Shown piece after piece: positions 1 to 8,260 of a DNA stretch of 47,919 nt. The stretch's first letter is position 1, and each line of letters starts with the position of its first letter. Under the pieces are notes generated by a model. That model searched no databases and was not told the origin of the DNA. It saw only the letters and a list, made by a program, of their open reading frames with translations. Source of the stretch: Spirochaetales bacterium Spiro_09 (lineage in GTDB: Bacteria; Spirochaetota; Spirochaetia; Treponematales; Treponemataceae); NCBI GenBank assembly GCA_001604385.1, contig LVBK01000042.1:1-47919 (forward strand). The letters run 5' to 3'. The translations under genes were made by a program, and so were the position numbers.

Positions 1-93
1 GAACAAAGGGCAACCGGGGAATGGGTGGGTGGCTGCTCATTTGGTCGCTTGAGACGGGATGGGGTGGTTTCAACAATATTGATAGCAGTATAA
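1..93 (+). CDS. C-terminal end of an unidentified protein (partial)
   Basis: The first reading frame is open from base 1 to a TAA at 91-93, giving 30 residues that end in a short hydrophobic tail (STILIAV). It lies 12 bases before the next gene on the same strand, which fits the end of an upstream co-transcribed gene. No motif can be recognised in so short a piece and I cannot name the family. It could also be chance open sequence. Confidence 0.35.
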   Translation, partial: EQRATGEWVGGCSFGRLRRDGVVSTILIAV

Positions 94-105
94 ACCCTTT
101 ACAGG

Positions 106-1035
106 ATGACAATTTCAACCGATAGTAATACAGTGAAAGTTGCAGTGTTTCATACCGAAGACAGCCTTCAGTGGGCTGTAAAGCTGGACGGAATCCACAG
201 GGCCCATGATTGTCAATCTGAAATGCACGACATCTCCCGGGTCTTTGACCGTGAATATTGTTCAAGCCCCCTCGTTCTCCTTGATCGTATTTCCCATGTG
301 TTATTCGTGTATTCAGGTGACAACACGCATGCTGTTGAATTTGCTCTTTTGACCGGATATGCGCTTGGCAAGGGGAAGCGGGTAATTATTATTGAAACGG
401 CCGTACCTATGGAGCTTCCGGAAAACTGTCGGCATCTGGCGATTCATATGCATCCTGAGCATTATGAAGTGTATTTGCATGGAGAAAAAGACAGATTTGT
501 ACTTGAAGACCGGCGAATCCGGGCCAGAAATGCACTCATGGACAGGGGAATTTCCTGTTTTGACGAGAACTTTGCGCTTATTGTGGATTCTGGCGATGCC
601 GAAGCGGTATCCCTGTTTTTACAGGCAGGCTTTGATCCACGATTAACGGATCAGCGGGGCAATCCCTTATTGACTATAGCTGTACGCTCGCAATATCCCG
701 ATATTGTTACTTTACTTCTGTCCGCCGGTGCTGATTGCAATCATATAGCCGGTGACCGACCCTGGACACCGTTAATGGATGCTGTGCAAAAAGGTGATAC
801 CGTGATTGCAAACATTTTGCTTGATCATGGAGCCGATCCAAACTATCGCAGCAGTGACGGTCAAACTGCCCTTATTATTTGTGCGGGAAGAGGGGATGAC
901 ATTCTTTCTGCAATTCTGGTCAAGCATGGAGCCGATCCCCTGATTACTGACAGTTTGGGTATGTCTGCCCTGGCCTATGCCAAGCTCTTCAAAAATCAAA
1001 AATTGCTTGATCTTTTCATTCCACCGGACGCATGA
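106..1035 (+). CDS. Ankyrin-repeat protein with a Rossmann-like N-terminal domain
   Basis: This is a 309-residue soluble protein with no signal peptide. Residues about 146-305 form four to five ankyrin repeats, seen as recurring phrases such as LLLSAGAD, ILLDHGADPN and ILVKHGADP at about 33-residue spacing. Ankyrin repeats usually mediate protein-protein contacts. The first 115 residues look like an alpha/beta domain: a strand (VKVAVFH), then a stretch around VLFVYSGDN, HAVEFALLTGYALGKGKRVIII. That pattern resembles nucleoside deoxyribosyltransferase-like or TIR-like folds, where a Glu in a helix precedes a GK-hydrophobic strand. This fold assignment is my inference. The ATG at 106 has only a weak ribosome binding site; a GTG at 133 is an alternative start. 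The gene ends 13 bases before murG. Its function is unknown. Confidence 0.8.
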   Translation: MTISTDSNTVKVAVFHTEDSLQWAVKLDGIHRAHDCQSEMHDISRVFDREYCSSPLVLLDRISHVLFVYSGDNTHAVEFALLTGYALGKGKRVIIIETAVPMELPENCRHLAIHMHPEHYEVYLHGEKDRFVLEDRRIRARNALMDRGISCFDENFALIVDSGDAEAVSLFLQAGFDPRLTDQRGNPLLTIAVRSQYPDIVTLLLSAGADCNHIAGDRPWTPLMDAVQKGDTVIANILLDHGADPNYRSSDGQTALIICAGRGDDILSAILVKHGADPLITDSLGMSALAYAKLFKNQKLLDLFIPPDA

Positions 1036-1041
1036 TACACT
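1013..1041 (+). promoter_or_regulatory. Candidate promoter for murG
   Basis: TTTTCA (1013-1018), a 17-base spacer and TACACT (1036-1041) form a plausible housekeeping promoter. The -10 is preceded by TG one base upstream, giving an extended -10 (TGATACACT). It lies inside the end of the ankyrin gene. The expected start of transcription falls at about the murG ATG (1049), so the message may have no leader. This is visual matching only. Confidence 0.4.
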
Positions 1042-1048
1042 GGCTCAC

Positions 1049-2185
1049 ATGAATCAGATCGTTTTTACCGGTGGTGGTACTGCAGGTCATATCTTTCCGG
1101 GTCTGGCTATAATCAATGAATTAAAACCCTTACTTGATGCTCGATATTCCTGGATAGGTTCTTCCCGAGGTATGGACCGCGCGATTGTCGAAGGAAATGG
1201 AGTTCATTTTTACGGTGTGCCTACCGGTAAGTTGCGAAGGTATGCAAGTCTTGAAAACTTCATCGATTTATTCCGGACCGTATCGGGAATTGTTGTCTCT
1301 TTTTGCATACTTTTCCGGCTCAGACCCCGTTTTGTTTTTTCCAAGGGTGGATTTGCCAGTGTACCAACATGCATCGCCGCACGATTATTGGGCATTCCGG
1401 TTTTCACCCATGAATGCGATTATTCTCCGGGATTGGCGACACGGATCAATGCGCGTTTTGCCCTGACAATTTTTACCTCATTCAATGAAACTTCGTCATT
1501 TTTCCCCGAGCGTATGCGAAATCGCATTATATGTACCGGAAATCCTGTCCGTCCCGCATTTTACTCGACCTCTGCCGATCGGGCCCGTACCTTCCTCTCT
1601 CTTGTCAAGCCGCATCGTCCCGTGTTGCTGGTTTTGGGGGGGAGTCTCGGTGCCCGCCAAATCAATGAACTAATCAGTATATCCCTTCCCGCGCTGGCTG
1701 AATTCTGTCTGATCATTCACCAAACAGGCTTGGCTGGCCAGACGGATAGTTCTTTCGACCTGCCGGTACCGGATCGTACAGGGTATATATCATTTCCTTT
1801 TATTCGTTCAGAAATGCCGGATGTGTTGTCACTTGCCGATATTGTGCTGGCCCGCTCAGGTTCGAATACTGTATGGGAATGTGCAGCTGTTGGTAAGCCG
1901 ATGGTATTGATTCCACTTGAAAAAGGAGGCTCTCGTGGTGATCAGATCGAAAATGCTGCTTTTTTTCAGAAAGAGGGAGCTGCTATCGTTCTTCGCGGCA
2001 AAGACGCATCACGGGAGCAGTTGGTAAAGACCGTTTCAGATCTCTTTACTGATAATGAACGGAGGACACGAATGGCCAACGAAGCCGCCCGTCTGGGAAG
2101 TGGCCGGCCGGCTCATGTCATTGCACAGCATCTATCCGCATACGCCGAACATTCTCGTGTGCCTTCTGAATCGGATCTTCCATGA
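1049..2185 (+). CDS. murG: UDP-N-acetylglucosamine--N-acetylmuramyl-(pentapeptide) pyrophosphoryl-undecaprenol N-acetylglucosamine transferase
   Basis: MurG transfers GlcNAc from UDP-GlcNAc to lipid I, making lipid II on the inner face of the cytoplasmic membrane. The protein is 378 residues, close to the family norm of about 355-360. It starts MNQIVFTGGGTAGH, so the glycine-rich loop and His14 sit at the very N-terminus as in other MurG proteins. A longer upstream reading of the frame (from 977) would add 24 unrelated residues and is rejected. GGSLGA opens the second domain, and the sugar-nucleotide region reads RSGSNTVWE followed by GDQIENA. The usual HEQN..PG acceptor-side motif is HECDYSPG here. 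The stop overlaps the next ATG by four bases (ATGA), indicating co-translation with cvpA. There is no ribosome binding site before the ATG. Confidence 0.97.
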   Translation: MNQIVFTGGGTAGHIFPGLAIINELKPLLDARYSWIGSSRGMDRAIVEGNGVHFYGVPTGKLRRYASLENFIDLFRTVSGIVVSFCILFRLRPRFVFSKGGFASVPTCIAARLLGIPVFTHECDYSPGLATRINARFALTIFTSFNETSSFFPERMRNRIICTGNPVRPAFYSTSADRARTFLSLVKPHRPVLLVLGGSLGARQINELISISLPALAEFCLIIHQTGLAGQTDSSFDLPVPDRTGYISFPFIRSEMPDVLSLADIVLARSGSNTVWECAAVGKPMVLIPLEKGGSRGDQIENAAFFQKEGAAIVLRGKDASREQLVKTVSDLFTDNERRTRMANEAARLGSGRPAHVIAQHLSAYAEHSRVPSESDLP

Positions 2186-2703
2186 GCATTACACCTTTTG
2201 ATGTGGTCATGTTGATAATAATTGTGGTTTCTATTGTCAGGGTAAGTATTGCCGGTTTTATTGCAGAGTTTTTTTCAAAAGCAGCTGTTATTCTGGGTCT
2301 GATTGCTGCAATCCTGTTTTACCGTTCTGCATCTGTCTACCTGCAAACCCTTGTTGGAGGGGATCCCCTGTTCAGTTCGGTTGTGGCTTTTTTGGTCATT
2401 TTTTTGGTTGTATATTTGATTGTCAAGATACTGCAGCACATTGCGGGTAATCTTTTTCAGGGAGAAAGCCTTTCGAACCTTGATCGTGCCATGGGCTTTT
2501 TCTTGGGTATTGCAGAAGGTTTGATTCTGGTTATTCTTGTCATTATTTTCTTGCACATGCAGAACTGGTTCGACGAGTCCCCTCTGGTTGAGGGGAGCCT
2601 GTTTGTTTCCCTTTTGTCCCCATTTTTGCCGCAATCCCTGGATTTTATTCCGCCCGATTTCTTACTTCGGGGTTCAGAATCTTCCCGTGCCTATTTTGAA
2701 TGA
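2182..2703 (+). CDS. cvpA: CvpA family inner-membrane protein
   Basis: This 173-residue protein is strongly hydrophobic. It has about four membrane segments, roughly residues 5-25, 32-48, 64-86 and 102-125. The opening (a membrane helix, then a G-F-I-A-E-F-F-S-K-type linker) and the middle segment after a short loop match the CvpA/colicin V production family, whose members sit in the inner membrane. E. coli cvpA is needed for colicin V production; in spirochaetes no precise role is known. The C-terminal 40 residues are outside the membrane. It overlaps murG by four bases and is followed after 12 bases by the clamp-loader-like gene, so it is part of the same operon. Confidence 0.8.
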   Translation: MSITPFDVVMLIIIVVSIVRVSIAGFIAEFFSKAAVILGLIAAILFYRSASVYLQTLVGGDPLFSSVVAFLVIFLVVYLIVKILQHIAGNLFQGESLSNLDRAMGFFLGIAEGLILVILVIIFLHMQNWFDESPLVEGSLFVSLLSPFLPQSLDFIPPDFLLRGSESSRAYFE

Positions 2704-2715
2704 GGAATCAGATAA

Positions 2716-3984
2716 ATGTTTGAAAATTTGATTGATCAGCCGGCTTCCCGACTTCTTATGGAAGATATTCATTCGTCCCGACTTCCTCCCTCGATGCTTT
2801 TTTCTGGCGACAGGGCTTCGGGCAAACTGTCTGCCGCGCTTGAATTGGCCCGTATTCTTTCCTGCTCGGTGGGTACGGCTTTGTGGACCTGTACTTGCCC
2901 AGCTTGTCAGAGACACAAGGAGTTAACCCATAGCGATCTGGTCATTATGGGCACGCGTGAGTGTGCTCCTGAAATTCGCGCTGCCGCTGCAGCTCTGGTA
3001 CGAAGCAAGAATACTGCAGCCCGGTATCTTTTCATTCGTGCAATTCGCAAACTGGTACTGCGGTTCGATGCCTCCTTGCAGGACACCGAGGATAGCCGTT
3101 TCTCGAAAGCGGCGTCCTACCTTGCAGACATCGAGGAACGGCTCGAGGAGTTTCATCCATCACGTGAATTACCGGTTGATAATGAAGCACTGGCTAAGGC
3201 AGTTGAGCAATTGACGGTAAAGGCCGAGAAACTTGAGGAAGATTGTCTGTATGACAGCATTCCGGTTTCCCAGGTTCGTCAGGCCGCAGTATGGGCCCGG
3301 TTGTCGCCGAATGGTCGATGTAAGGTATTAATTATTGAAAATGCAGATCGCATGCAGGATTCCGCCCGTAACGCCTTTTTAAAGGTACTTGAAGAACCTC
3401 CCCCTCATGTGGTGTTCGTGCTTACCACTTCCCGCAGGGGGGCGATCATGCCGACTATTTTGTCGAGGGTCCGGACATACGCCTTTGTTGATCGCTCCCA
3501 GGCATCCCAACATGATGTGATTCGCAGAGTCTTTCATGACACACCGCGTGATGGTGAGTATCTGTATTCTTACTTTAATCGATTTTTACCGGTTCCCCCC
3601 GAAATTCTGACGCATACGACCGTGCTCTTTGTAAGCGGTGTTCTAAATGCCGCAATCGATGAGGGCCGAAAGCCCTTGTCAAGTTTACGGGCAGCTCTCG
3701 TGGCAACCTGTGCCCTGCCGCAGGGGGAATCTGCCTCTGCTGCAGAAATTGTTTCCCGTTTGAATCGGTGCAAGCCCCTTGCGGTCTGGCAGCTTTTTCT
3801 TGCCGGCATTACGCGACTTATGCGCGATGCCTTACGGTCTGGCGAGGCTGATGCCCGTGAAATAACCGTTTTTACTGCCTGGACCAAAACAATACGGGAT
3901 GCGCAGGAAGCCGTTGAGACTTATAATATCAGTCCCGTTTCTGTGCTTGAGCGTCTGGCTGAATCGTTGAAGGAAACGCTGTGA
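2716..3984 (+). CDS. DNA polymerase III delta'-like clamp-loader protein
   Basis: The 422-residue protein has the layout of a clamp-loader AAA+ subunit. The P-loop position at residues 31-38 reads GDRASGKL; the last Thr/Ser is Leu. Cysteines 50, 59, 61 and 64 form a zinc-module-like cluster. A Walker B-like stretch (VLIIENADRM, 204-213) is followed by LEEPP (225-229), typical of HolB/DnaX proteins. The usual SRC motif is SRV (250-252). About 100 residues, largely helical and charged (about 82-185), are inserted between the zinc module and Walker B compared with normal HolB. The altered P-loop and missing SRC Cys suggest a delta'-type, non-hydrolysing subunit. A GAGGAA ribosome binding site precedes the ATG. 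The end overlaps the kinase gene by four bases. Confidence 0.8.
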   Translation: MFENLIDQPASRLLMEDIHSSRLPPSMLFSGDRASGKLSAALELARILSCSVGTALWTCTCPACQRHKELTHSDLVIMGTRECAPEIRAAAAALVRSKNTAARYLFIRAIRKLVLRFDASLQDTEDSRFSKAASYLADIEERLEEFHPSRELPVDNEALAKAVEQLTVKAEKLEEDCLYDSIPVSQVRQAAVWARLSPNGRCKVLIIENADRMQDSARNAFLKVLEEPPPHVVFVLTTSRRGAIMPTILSRVRTYAFVDRSQASQHDVIRRVFHDTPRDGEYLYSYFNRFLPVPPEILTHTTVLFVSGVLNAAIDEGRKPLSSLRAALVATCALPQGESASAAEIVSRLNRCKPLAVWQLFLAGITRLMRDALRSGEADAREITVFTAWTKTIRDAQEAVETYNISPVSVLERLAESLKETL

Positions 3985-5153
3985 GAGAGTTTATCCGCCG
4001 GGCGTTACAAAAAACCTCCCGCATGAATAGCGAACAGATTCAAAGCCTGTTGTCGCTGGTTACCGAAGAGTATGAGTTGCTAGATGCGGTCCTGGATTCC
4101 CTGTCGACCGGAGTTATTGTCTGCGATTCCTTCCATGTCGTTGTACAATACAACAAGGCATCTCTGCGTATACTGCCCTTTGAGTGTCATGAAGCGCCGG
4201 AAAAACCTTTGTGGGAATGTGTGTATGACACTGATATTGCCGATTTTCTTCACGATGCGATCCAAAATGAAGAAACAGTCAATGCCCGGGAATTTATACG
4301 TGAATCCGGAGACCGTCGTCAGAGTATCAGTATTTCAGTGATGCCTTTGGTTCGTAGTAAACGTGTCCGCGGAACGATCATTTCTTTGGAGGACATCACA
4401 GACAAACGTAACGCTGAAATACGGAACAGGCGGCTCGAGAATCTGGCGAGTTTGACTAATCTGGCGGCAACAGTCGCCCATGAAATTAAAAACCCCCTCG
4501 GTTCAATCAGCATTTATGTACAGCTTTTACGGAAATCCCTGGTTTCGCACGGTCTTTCGGACGATGCCTCCATGTCAAAGGCTCTTGATGTAGTTGATGA
4601 GGAAATTGAACGGCTCAACAAAATTGTAGTTGACTTTCTCTTTGCCGTCAGGCCTCTCCGGTTCGAGTTTTCTCCGGTCGATATCAATACGCTGATCAAT
4701 TCAGTTATCGTCCTGTTCACAGGCGAGGCTGAATCCGGGGGTATTACCCTGGAAAAGGATACGGGAACCGGGCTTTCACTGGTCTGGGGGGACGAACGTT
4801 ATTTACGTCAAATGCTTGTAAACCTCATTAAGAATGCCATGTCGGCGGTTTCCCCTGGCGGCCTTATTGCCATCAGCAGCCGTCAGGATGAAGACAAGCT
4901 GGTAATAACCATACGCGATACGGGTTCCGGTATTCCTGAAGAGCATATCGAGAAAATATTCGAACCGTATTTTACCACCAAGATTGACGGAACCGGACTT
5001 GGCCTTGCGATGGCGTACAAGGTTGTCAAAGAACATGGCGGAGATATTCGTGTCCAGTCTGAATTGGGAAAGGGCACATGCTTTGGTATTACATTGCCAG
5101 TTATGCGAAAAATACGCCAGCTTATTGGATATGAGGAGAATCCCGGGGAATGA
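3981..5153 (+). CDS. atoS: PAS-domain sensor histidine kinase (AtoS/NtrB type)
   Basis: This 390-residue kinase lacks membrane segments and so is probably cytoplasmic. Residues about 30-140 look like a PAS sensor domain. His167 in AHEIKNP is the phosphorylated histidine. The ATP-binding domain shows NLIKNAMSAV (N box), DTGSGIP, FEPYFTTK and GTGLGLA. The start is GTG at 3981 with AAGGA about six bases upstream; it overlaps the previous stop (GTGA). An in-frame ATG at 4023 is less well supported. The stop overlaps the response regulator start (ATGA), so the pair is translationally coupled. It is predicted to phosphorylate the sigma54-type regulator that follows. The signal is unknown. The symbol is by analogy only. 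Confidence 0.93.
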   Translation: MREFIRRALQKTSRMNSEQIQSLLSLVTEEYELLDAVLDSLSTGVIVCDSFHVVVQYNKASLRILPFECHEAPEKPLWECVYDTDIADFLHDAIQNEETVNAREFIRESGDRRQSISISVMPLVRSKRVRGTIISLEDITDKRNAEIRNRRLENLASLTNLAATVAHEIKNPLGSISIYVQLLRKSLVSHGLSDDASMSKALDVVDEEIERLNKIVVDFLFAVRPLRFEFSPVDINTLINSVIVLFTGEAESGGITLEKDTGTGLSLVWGDERYLRQMLVNLIKNAMSAVSPGGLIAISSRQDEDKLVITIRDTGSGIPEEHIEKIFEPYFTTKIDGTGLGLAMAYKVVKEHGGDIRVQSELGKGTCFGITLPVMRKIRQLIGYEENPGE

Positions 5154-6526
5154 AATTTACAATTCTTGTCATAGACGATGAAAAAAATATCCGCTCGGGT
5201 TTGCAAACCGCCCTTGAGCTTGACGGTTATGAGGTTCTGTGCGCAGAAAACGGAGCTGTAGGTTTGCAGATTGCGCTTCAGACCGACATAGATCTCGTAA
5301 TAACCGATTTGCGTATGCCGGAAGTAAGCGGCGAAGAGGTACTGCGCCGGGTAACCAGTGAAACACCGGGTGTTCCGGTTATTGTGCTGACCGGTCACGG
5401 TACGGTAGAAAACGCTGTGGAGGCCATGAGATCGGGTGCCTATGATTTTCTGACAAAACCCGTAAACCTTGACCGCTTGTCCCTCTTGGTCAGGCGAGCG
5501 TTGCAAAACCGTGAACTGGTATTACAGCACCGTGAACTTGAACGCGAGGTGCTGGACAAAAAATCTTTCGAACATATCATCGGGAAGAGCCCGGCTATGC
5601 TCAAGGTGTTTGAAGTGGTAAAACGGGTAGCCGCTACGAAAGCCTCGGTTCTGATTACCGGTGAGAGCGGAGTCGGCAAGGAACTTATCGCGAACGCCCT
5701 GCATAATCTTTCTCCGCGCATGGCGAATCCTTTCGTTAAAGTGCATTGTGCGGCCCTGGCGGAAACGCTTCTGGAAAGCGAGTTGTTCGGACATGAAAAA
5801 GGAGCCTTTACCGGAGCGGTGACGCGCAAGCGCGGACGCTTCGAGATGGCGCATTCAGGATCGATTTTCCTTGATGAAATTGGTGAAATCGATCAGACGG
5901 TGCAAATAAAAATTTTGCGGGTCCTTCAGGAAAAACAGTTCGAGCGGGTAGGGGGCGAGGAAACCCTTGACGTTGACGTGCGTGTCATTACCGCGACCAA
6001 TCGGGATCTTGAAAAAGAAATTGCGGAAGGCCGATTCCGCGAAGATTTATATTACCGGTTAAACGTTGTGCGTATTCATGTGCCGCCGCTCCGCGAGCGC
6101 AAGGATGATATTCCGTTGATGATTACCTCATTCATACGCGAGTTTGCCGAAGAGAATGGCAAAAAGATCGAGGGCGTCGATCCCAAGGCCCGCTCGATAT
6201 TGTATGCCTATGACTGGCCGGGTAATGTGCGCCAATTGCGTAATTGTATTGAAAGTGCCGTAGTCATGACCTCGGGAACAGTTATAACCGCTGATGATTT
6301 GCCGCCATCGATCACCAGCATGGATGAAACGTCCTCGATCCGCATTCCCGCCGGATCAACCATGGCAGAGGCAGAAAAGGAAATCATCCTGCAAACGCTT
6401 GCGGCTAACAATAACAATAAAAGCAAAACCGCCGAGGTCCTCGGTATTGGACGCAAAACGCTACACAGGAAACTGGATGAGTATGGCATCGGCGCTGATG
6501 GCGCCATTGAACCGGTTAATCAATGA
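5150..6526 (+). CDS. atoC: Sigma54-dependent response regulator (NtrC/AtoC family)
   Basis: The 458-residue protein has three domains: a receiver (about 1-120) with phospho-acceptor Asp53, an AAA+ domain (about 140-370), and a Fis-type helix-turn-helix at the C-terminus (about 405-445, with NKSKTAEVLGIGRKTLHRKL). The AAA+ domain has GESGVGKE at 171-178 and an intact GAFTGA loop at 218-223. In this family that loop contacts sigma54. The gene therefore predicts that the organism uses RpoN and that this regulator drives promoters of the -24/-12 class. Its targets are not evident here. It ends by overlapping the convergent J-domain gene by 11 bases, with no obvious terminator between them. Confidence 0.96.
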   Translation: MKFTILVIDDEKNIRSGLQTALELDGYEVLCAENGAVGLQIALQTDIDLVITDLRMPEVSGEEVLRRVTSETPGVPVIVLTGHGTVENAVEAMRSGAYDFLTKPVNLDRLSLLVRRALQNRELVLQHRELEREVLDKKSFEHIIGKSPAMLKVFEVVKRVAATKASVLITGESGVGKELIANALHNLSPRMANPFVKVHCAALAETLLESELFGHEKGAFTGAVTRKRGRFEMAHSGSIFLDEIGEIDQTVQIKILRVLQEKQFERVGGEETLDVDVRVITATNRDLEKEIAEGRFREDLYYRLNVVRIHVPPLRERKDDIPLMITSFIREFAEENGKKIEGVDPKARSILYAYDWPGNVRQLRNCIESAVVMTSGTVITADDLPPSITSMDETSSIRIPAGSTMAEAEKEIILQTLAANNNNKSKTAEVLGIGRKTLHRKLDEYGIGADGAIEPVNQ

Positions 6527-6905
6527 TGCCTGTTTCATACCAGCGTTCAATGCGCCTGTATGAGTCCGTGATCCGTATACTGACCGCAGTCGTTTCACTT
6601 ATCTTTTTCTCGTTGCCGGCATGCCGGTCCGGATGATAGCGCTTCAGAAGCGACTTCCATGCTGCCTTGCAGTCTTCAAGGGGAACCCCCGGGGCAAGTG
6701 CAAGGACACGAAAATCTTCAATCAGCTCGTCCGGAACCGGAATTCGCTCTGGCTGCCGCGCAGTTCGCGGCGGAGGCGTTCGTTCACGGGTATTTCCCGC
6801 CGATCTGCGTTTCCCGCCATGCGGTTCCCAGGTTTCGAAGGGGTCTTCATCCGAGTCAAGGGTGTCCCGAAGTATGTCTCCCAGCTTGTCATAAAAATTG
6901 CTCAT
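6516..6905 (-). CDS. Small protein with a C-terminal J domain
   Basis: This 129-residue protein carries a J domain at about residues 60-125, with the invariant HPD (KRYHPDRHAG). J domains stimulate the ATPase of DnaK-type chaperones. The first 60 residues are charged and Pro/Arg-rich and probably disordered, which is the reverse of the DnaJ order where the J domain comes first. There are no Gly/Phe or zinc domains, so it is a specialised co-chaperone rather than DnaJ. The chosen start (MSNFYDKL) has AGGA eight bases upstream. An ATG six codons further up, at 6923, is possible but lacks a binding site. It is convergent with atoC and divergent from galM. Its client is unknown. Confidence 0.85.
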   Translation of the reverse strand: MSNFYDKLGDILRDTLDSDEDPFETWEPHGGKRRSAGNTRERTPPPRTARQPERIPVPDELIEDFRVLALAPGVPLEDCKAAWKSLLKRYHPDRHAGNEKKISETTAVSIRITDSYRRIERWYETGIID

Positions 6906-7078
6906 ATGCCGGTATCCTGCCATGATTGTCTCGATTTATCGTTCGCGTCGCATATTGCGCTCTATGCGGCGGCTCCGCACGTCCAGATGGCGCGAAGCAT
7001 TGGCGTCCTGCCTCATTGATAACTATACCGGTAGTAAAAGCCTGCTGGCAAGTCATCTTTGGTTCGGAAAGGTTCCCC

Positions 7079-7107
7079 TTGCAAAGTCTGCATCACTCCG
7101 GTACACT
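7079..7107 (+). promoter_or_regulatory. Candidate promoter for the aldose 1-epimerase gene
   Basis: TTGCAA (7079-7084), an exact 17-base spacer and TACACT (7102-7107) match a housekeeping promoter. The start of transcription would be near 7114, leaving a leader of about 26 bases that holds a CAGGAG ribosome binding site. This lies in the 234-base gap (6906-7139) between the divergent J-domain and epimerase genes. I see nothing else clear in that gap. Confidence 0.5.
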
Positions 7108-7139
7108 AATACTAACGCGTGAGACCCAGGAGTTCTTGC

Positions 7140-8177
7140 ATGAAGATCAAGAAAAAAACGTTTGGATGCCTTTCAACCGGAGAGAGGGCAAGTCTATTTA
7201 CGATATCCAACGGCACCATGTCTTTTTCGGTCACTAATTTTGGATGTATTATTACAAGCATCCTCGTACCGGCCGCTGGCGGCTTGCAGGATGATATTGT
7301 GCTCGGGTATCCGACCCTTGAGGGGTATACCGCGAATCCGGTATATTTCGGCTGTCTTGTCGGGCGATTTGCAAATCGTATAGCCGGTGCCTCCTTTTCT
7401 CTTGCCGGGAAAAGGTACACCCTTCCGGCAAACGACAACGGAAACTGCCTGCATTCCGGTAAACACGGTTTTCACAAGCAATTATGGAAAGCGCAACCGT
7501 TTACGAGCAGGGGTGAAGCCGGCGTTGTCTTCAAACGGAAAAGCCCTTCAGGCGAGCAGGGATTTCCCGGCAATCTTGATATGAAGGTAACCTACAGTCT
7601 GACTTCTGATAACGATATTATTATCCGGTATGCGGTAAAAACTGACGCCCCTACACCGGTCAGTTTGACCAATCACACGTATTTTAACCTTGCCGGACAT
7701 GACAGCGGGTCCGTGCTTGATCATCAAGTACAGCTTTTTGCGGATCGCTATACACCGGTAGACGCCCAGGCGATACCGACCGGTGAAATTCTTGATGTTG
7801 CGGGCACCCCCTTTGACTTCCGTTCACCCAAGAAAATTGGACAGGATATAGAAAAGGTTGCGCCCGGATTTGACCATAACTGGGAAATAAACCGCTCTGG
7901 AGATGCGCCGAATCCTGTTGCCGGCGTGTATGAGCCAACTACCGGTCGTTCTATGACCTTGTGGTCGACACAGCCGGGTGTACAATTCTATACCGGTAAT
8001 TTTCTTTCGGAAGAACCGGGGAAAAACGGCGAACTCTATGGAAAGCATGCTGGCTTTTGTCTGGAAACCCAGCATTTCCCGGATTCCCCAAACCGGGACA
8101 ATTTCCCGTCATCAATCCTGTTACCGCAGGATACGTACCGCCAGGAAACAATTTGGCATTTTGACTTTGAATCTTGA
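7140..8177 (+). CDS. galM: Aldose 1-epimerase (galactose mutarotase)
   Basis: GalM interconverts the alpha and beta anomers of hexoses such as galactose and glucose in the cytoplasm. The 345-residue length is normal. Substrate-binding residues are visible at NRIAG (79-83) and in the NGNCLHSG stretch around His105. The catalytic acid His179 lies in NHTYFNLAG, an Asp in DHNWE, and the catalytic base Glu309 in CLETQHFPDSPN. The ATG at 7140 has CAGGAG seven bases upstream; an extension from GTG at 7119 is less likely. The gene stands alone, with no other galactose gene in the window. Its last codons overlap a TTGACA element ahead of the ATPase operon. Confidence 0.96.
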   Translation: MKIKKKTFGCLSTGERASLFTISNGTMSFSVTNFGCIITSILVPAAGGLQDDIVLGYPTLEGYTANPVYFGCLVGRFANRIAGASFSLAGKRYTLPANDNGNCLHSGKHGFHKQLWKAQPFTSRGEAGVVFKRKSPSGEQGFPGNLDMKVTYSLTSDNDIIIRYAVKTDAPTPVSLTNHTYFNLAGHDSGSVLDHQVQLFADRYTPVDAQAIPTGEILDVAGTPFDFRSPKKIGQDIEKVAPGFDHNWEINRSGDAPNPVAGVYEPTTGRSMTLWSTQPGVQFYTGNFLSEEPGKNGELYGKHAGFCLETQHFPDSPNRDNFPSSILLPQDTYRQETIWHFDFES

Positions 8178-8231
8178 CATTCGTTCTACATATCTAACAG
8201 GACCCCGTCTACCTTATTGTGTTGTACGGGG
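8174..8231 (+). promoter_or_regulatory. Possible -35 element and leader hairpin before the V-ATPase operon
   Basis: A perfect TTGACA (8174-8179) overlaps the galM stop codon. No good -10 lies 16-18 bases further on; the best is TAACAG at 15 bases. Downstream, CCCCGT (8203-8208) can pair with ACGGGG (8226-8231) in the leader, without a T run, so it is not a terminator. The promoter assignment is weak. Confidence 0.25.
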
Positions 8232-8260
8232 GTACCCAACATTACAATCGAGAGGTGAAT

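Noticed and set aside
977..1048. Upstream extension of murG
   Set aside because: The 24 added residues overlap the ankyrin gene and precede the glycine-rich loop that normally sits at the MurG N-terminus.
4883..5506. 207-codon open frame on the minus strand across the kinase-regulator junction
   Set aside because: It lies antisense to two well-supported domains (ATPase and receiver) and shows no recognisable family or ribosome binding site.
6926..7237. Short open frame in the gap before galM
   Set aside because: It runs into the galM start in another frame, has no binding site and no family features, and the promoter for galM lies within it.
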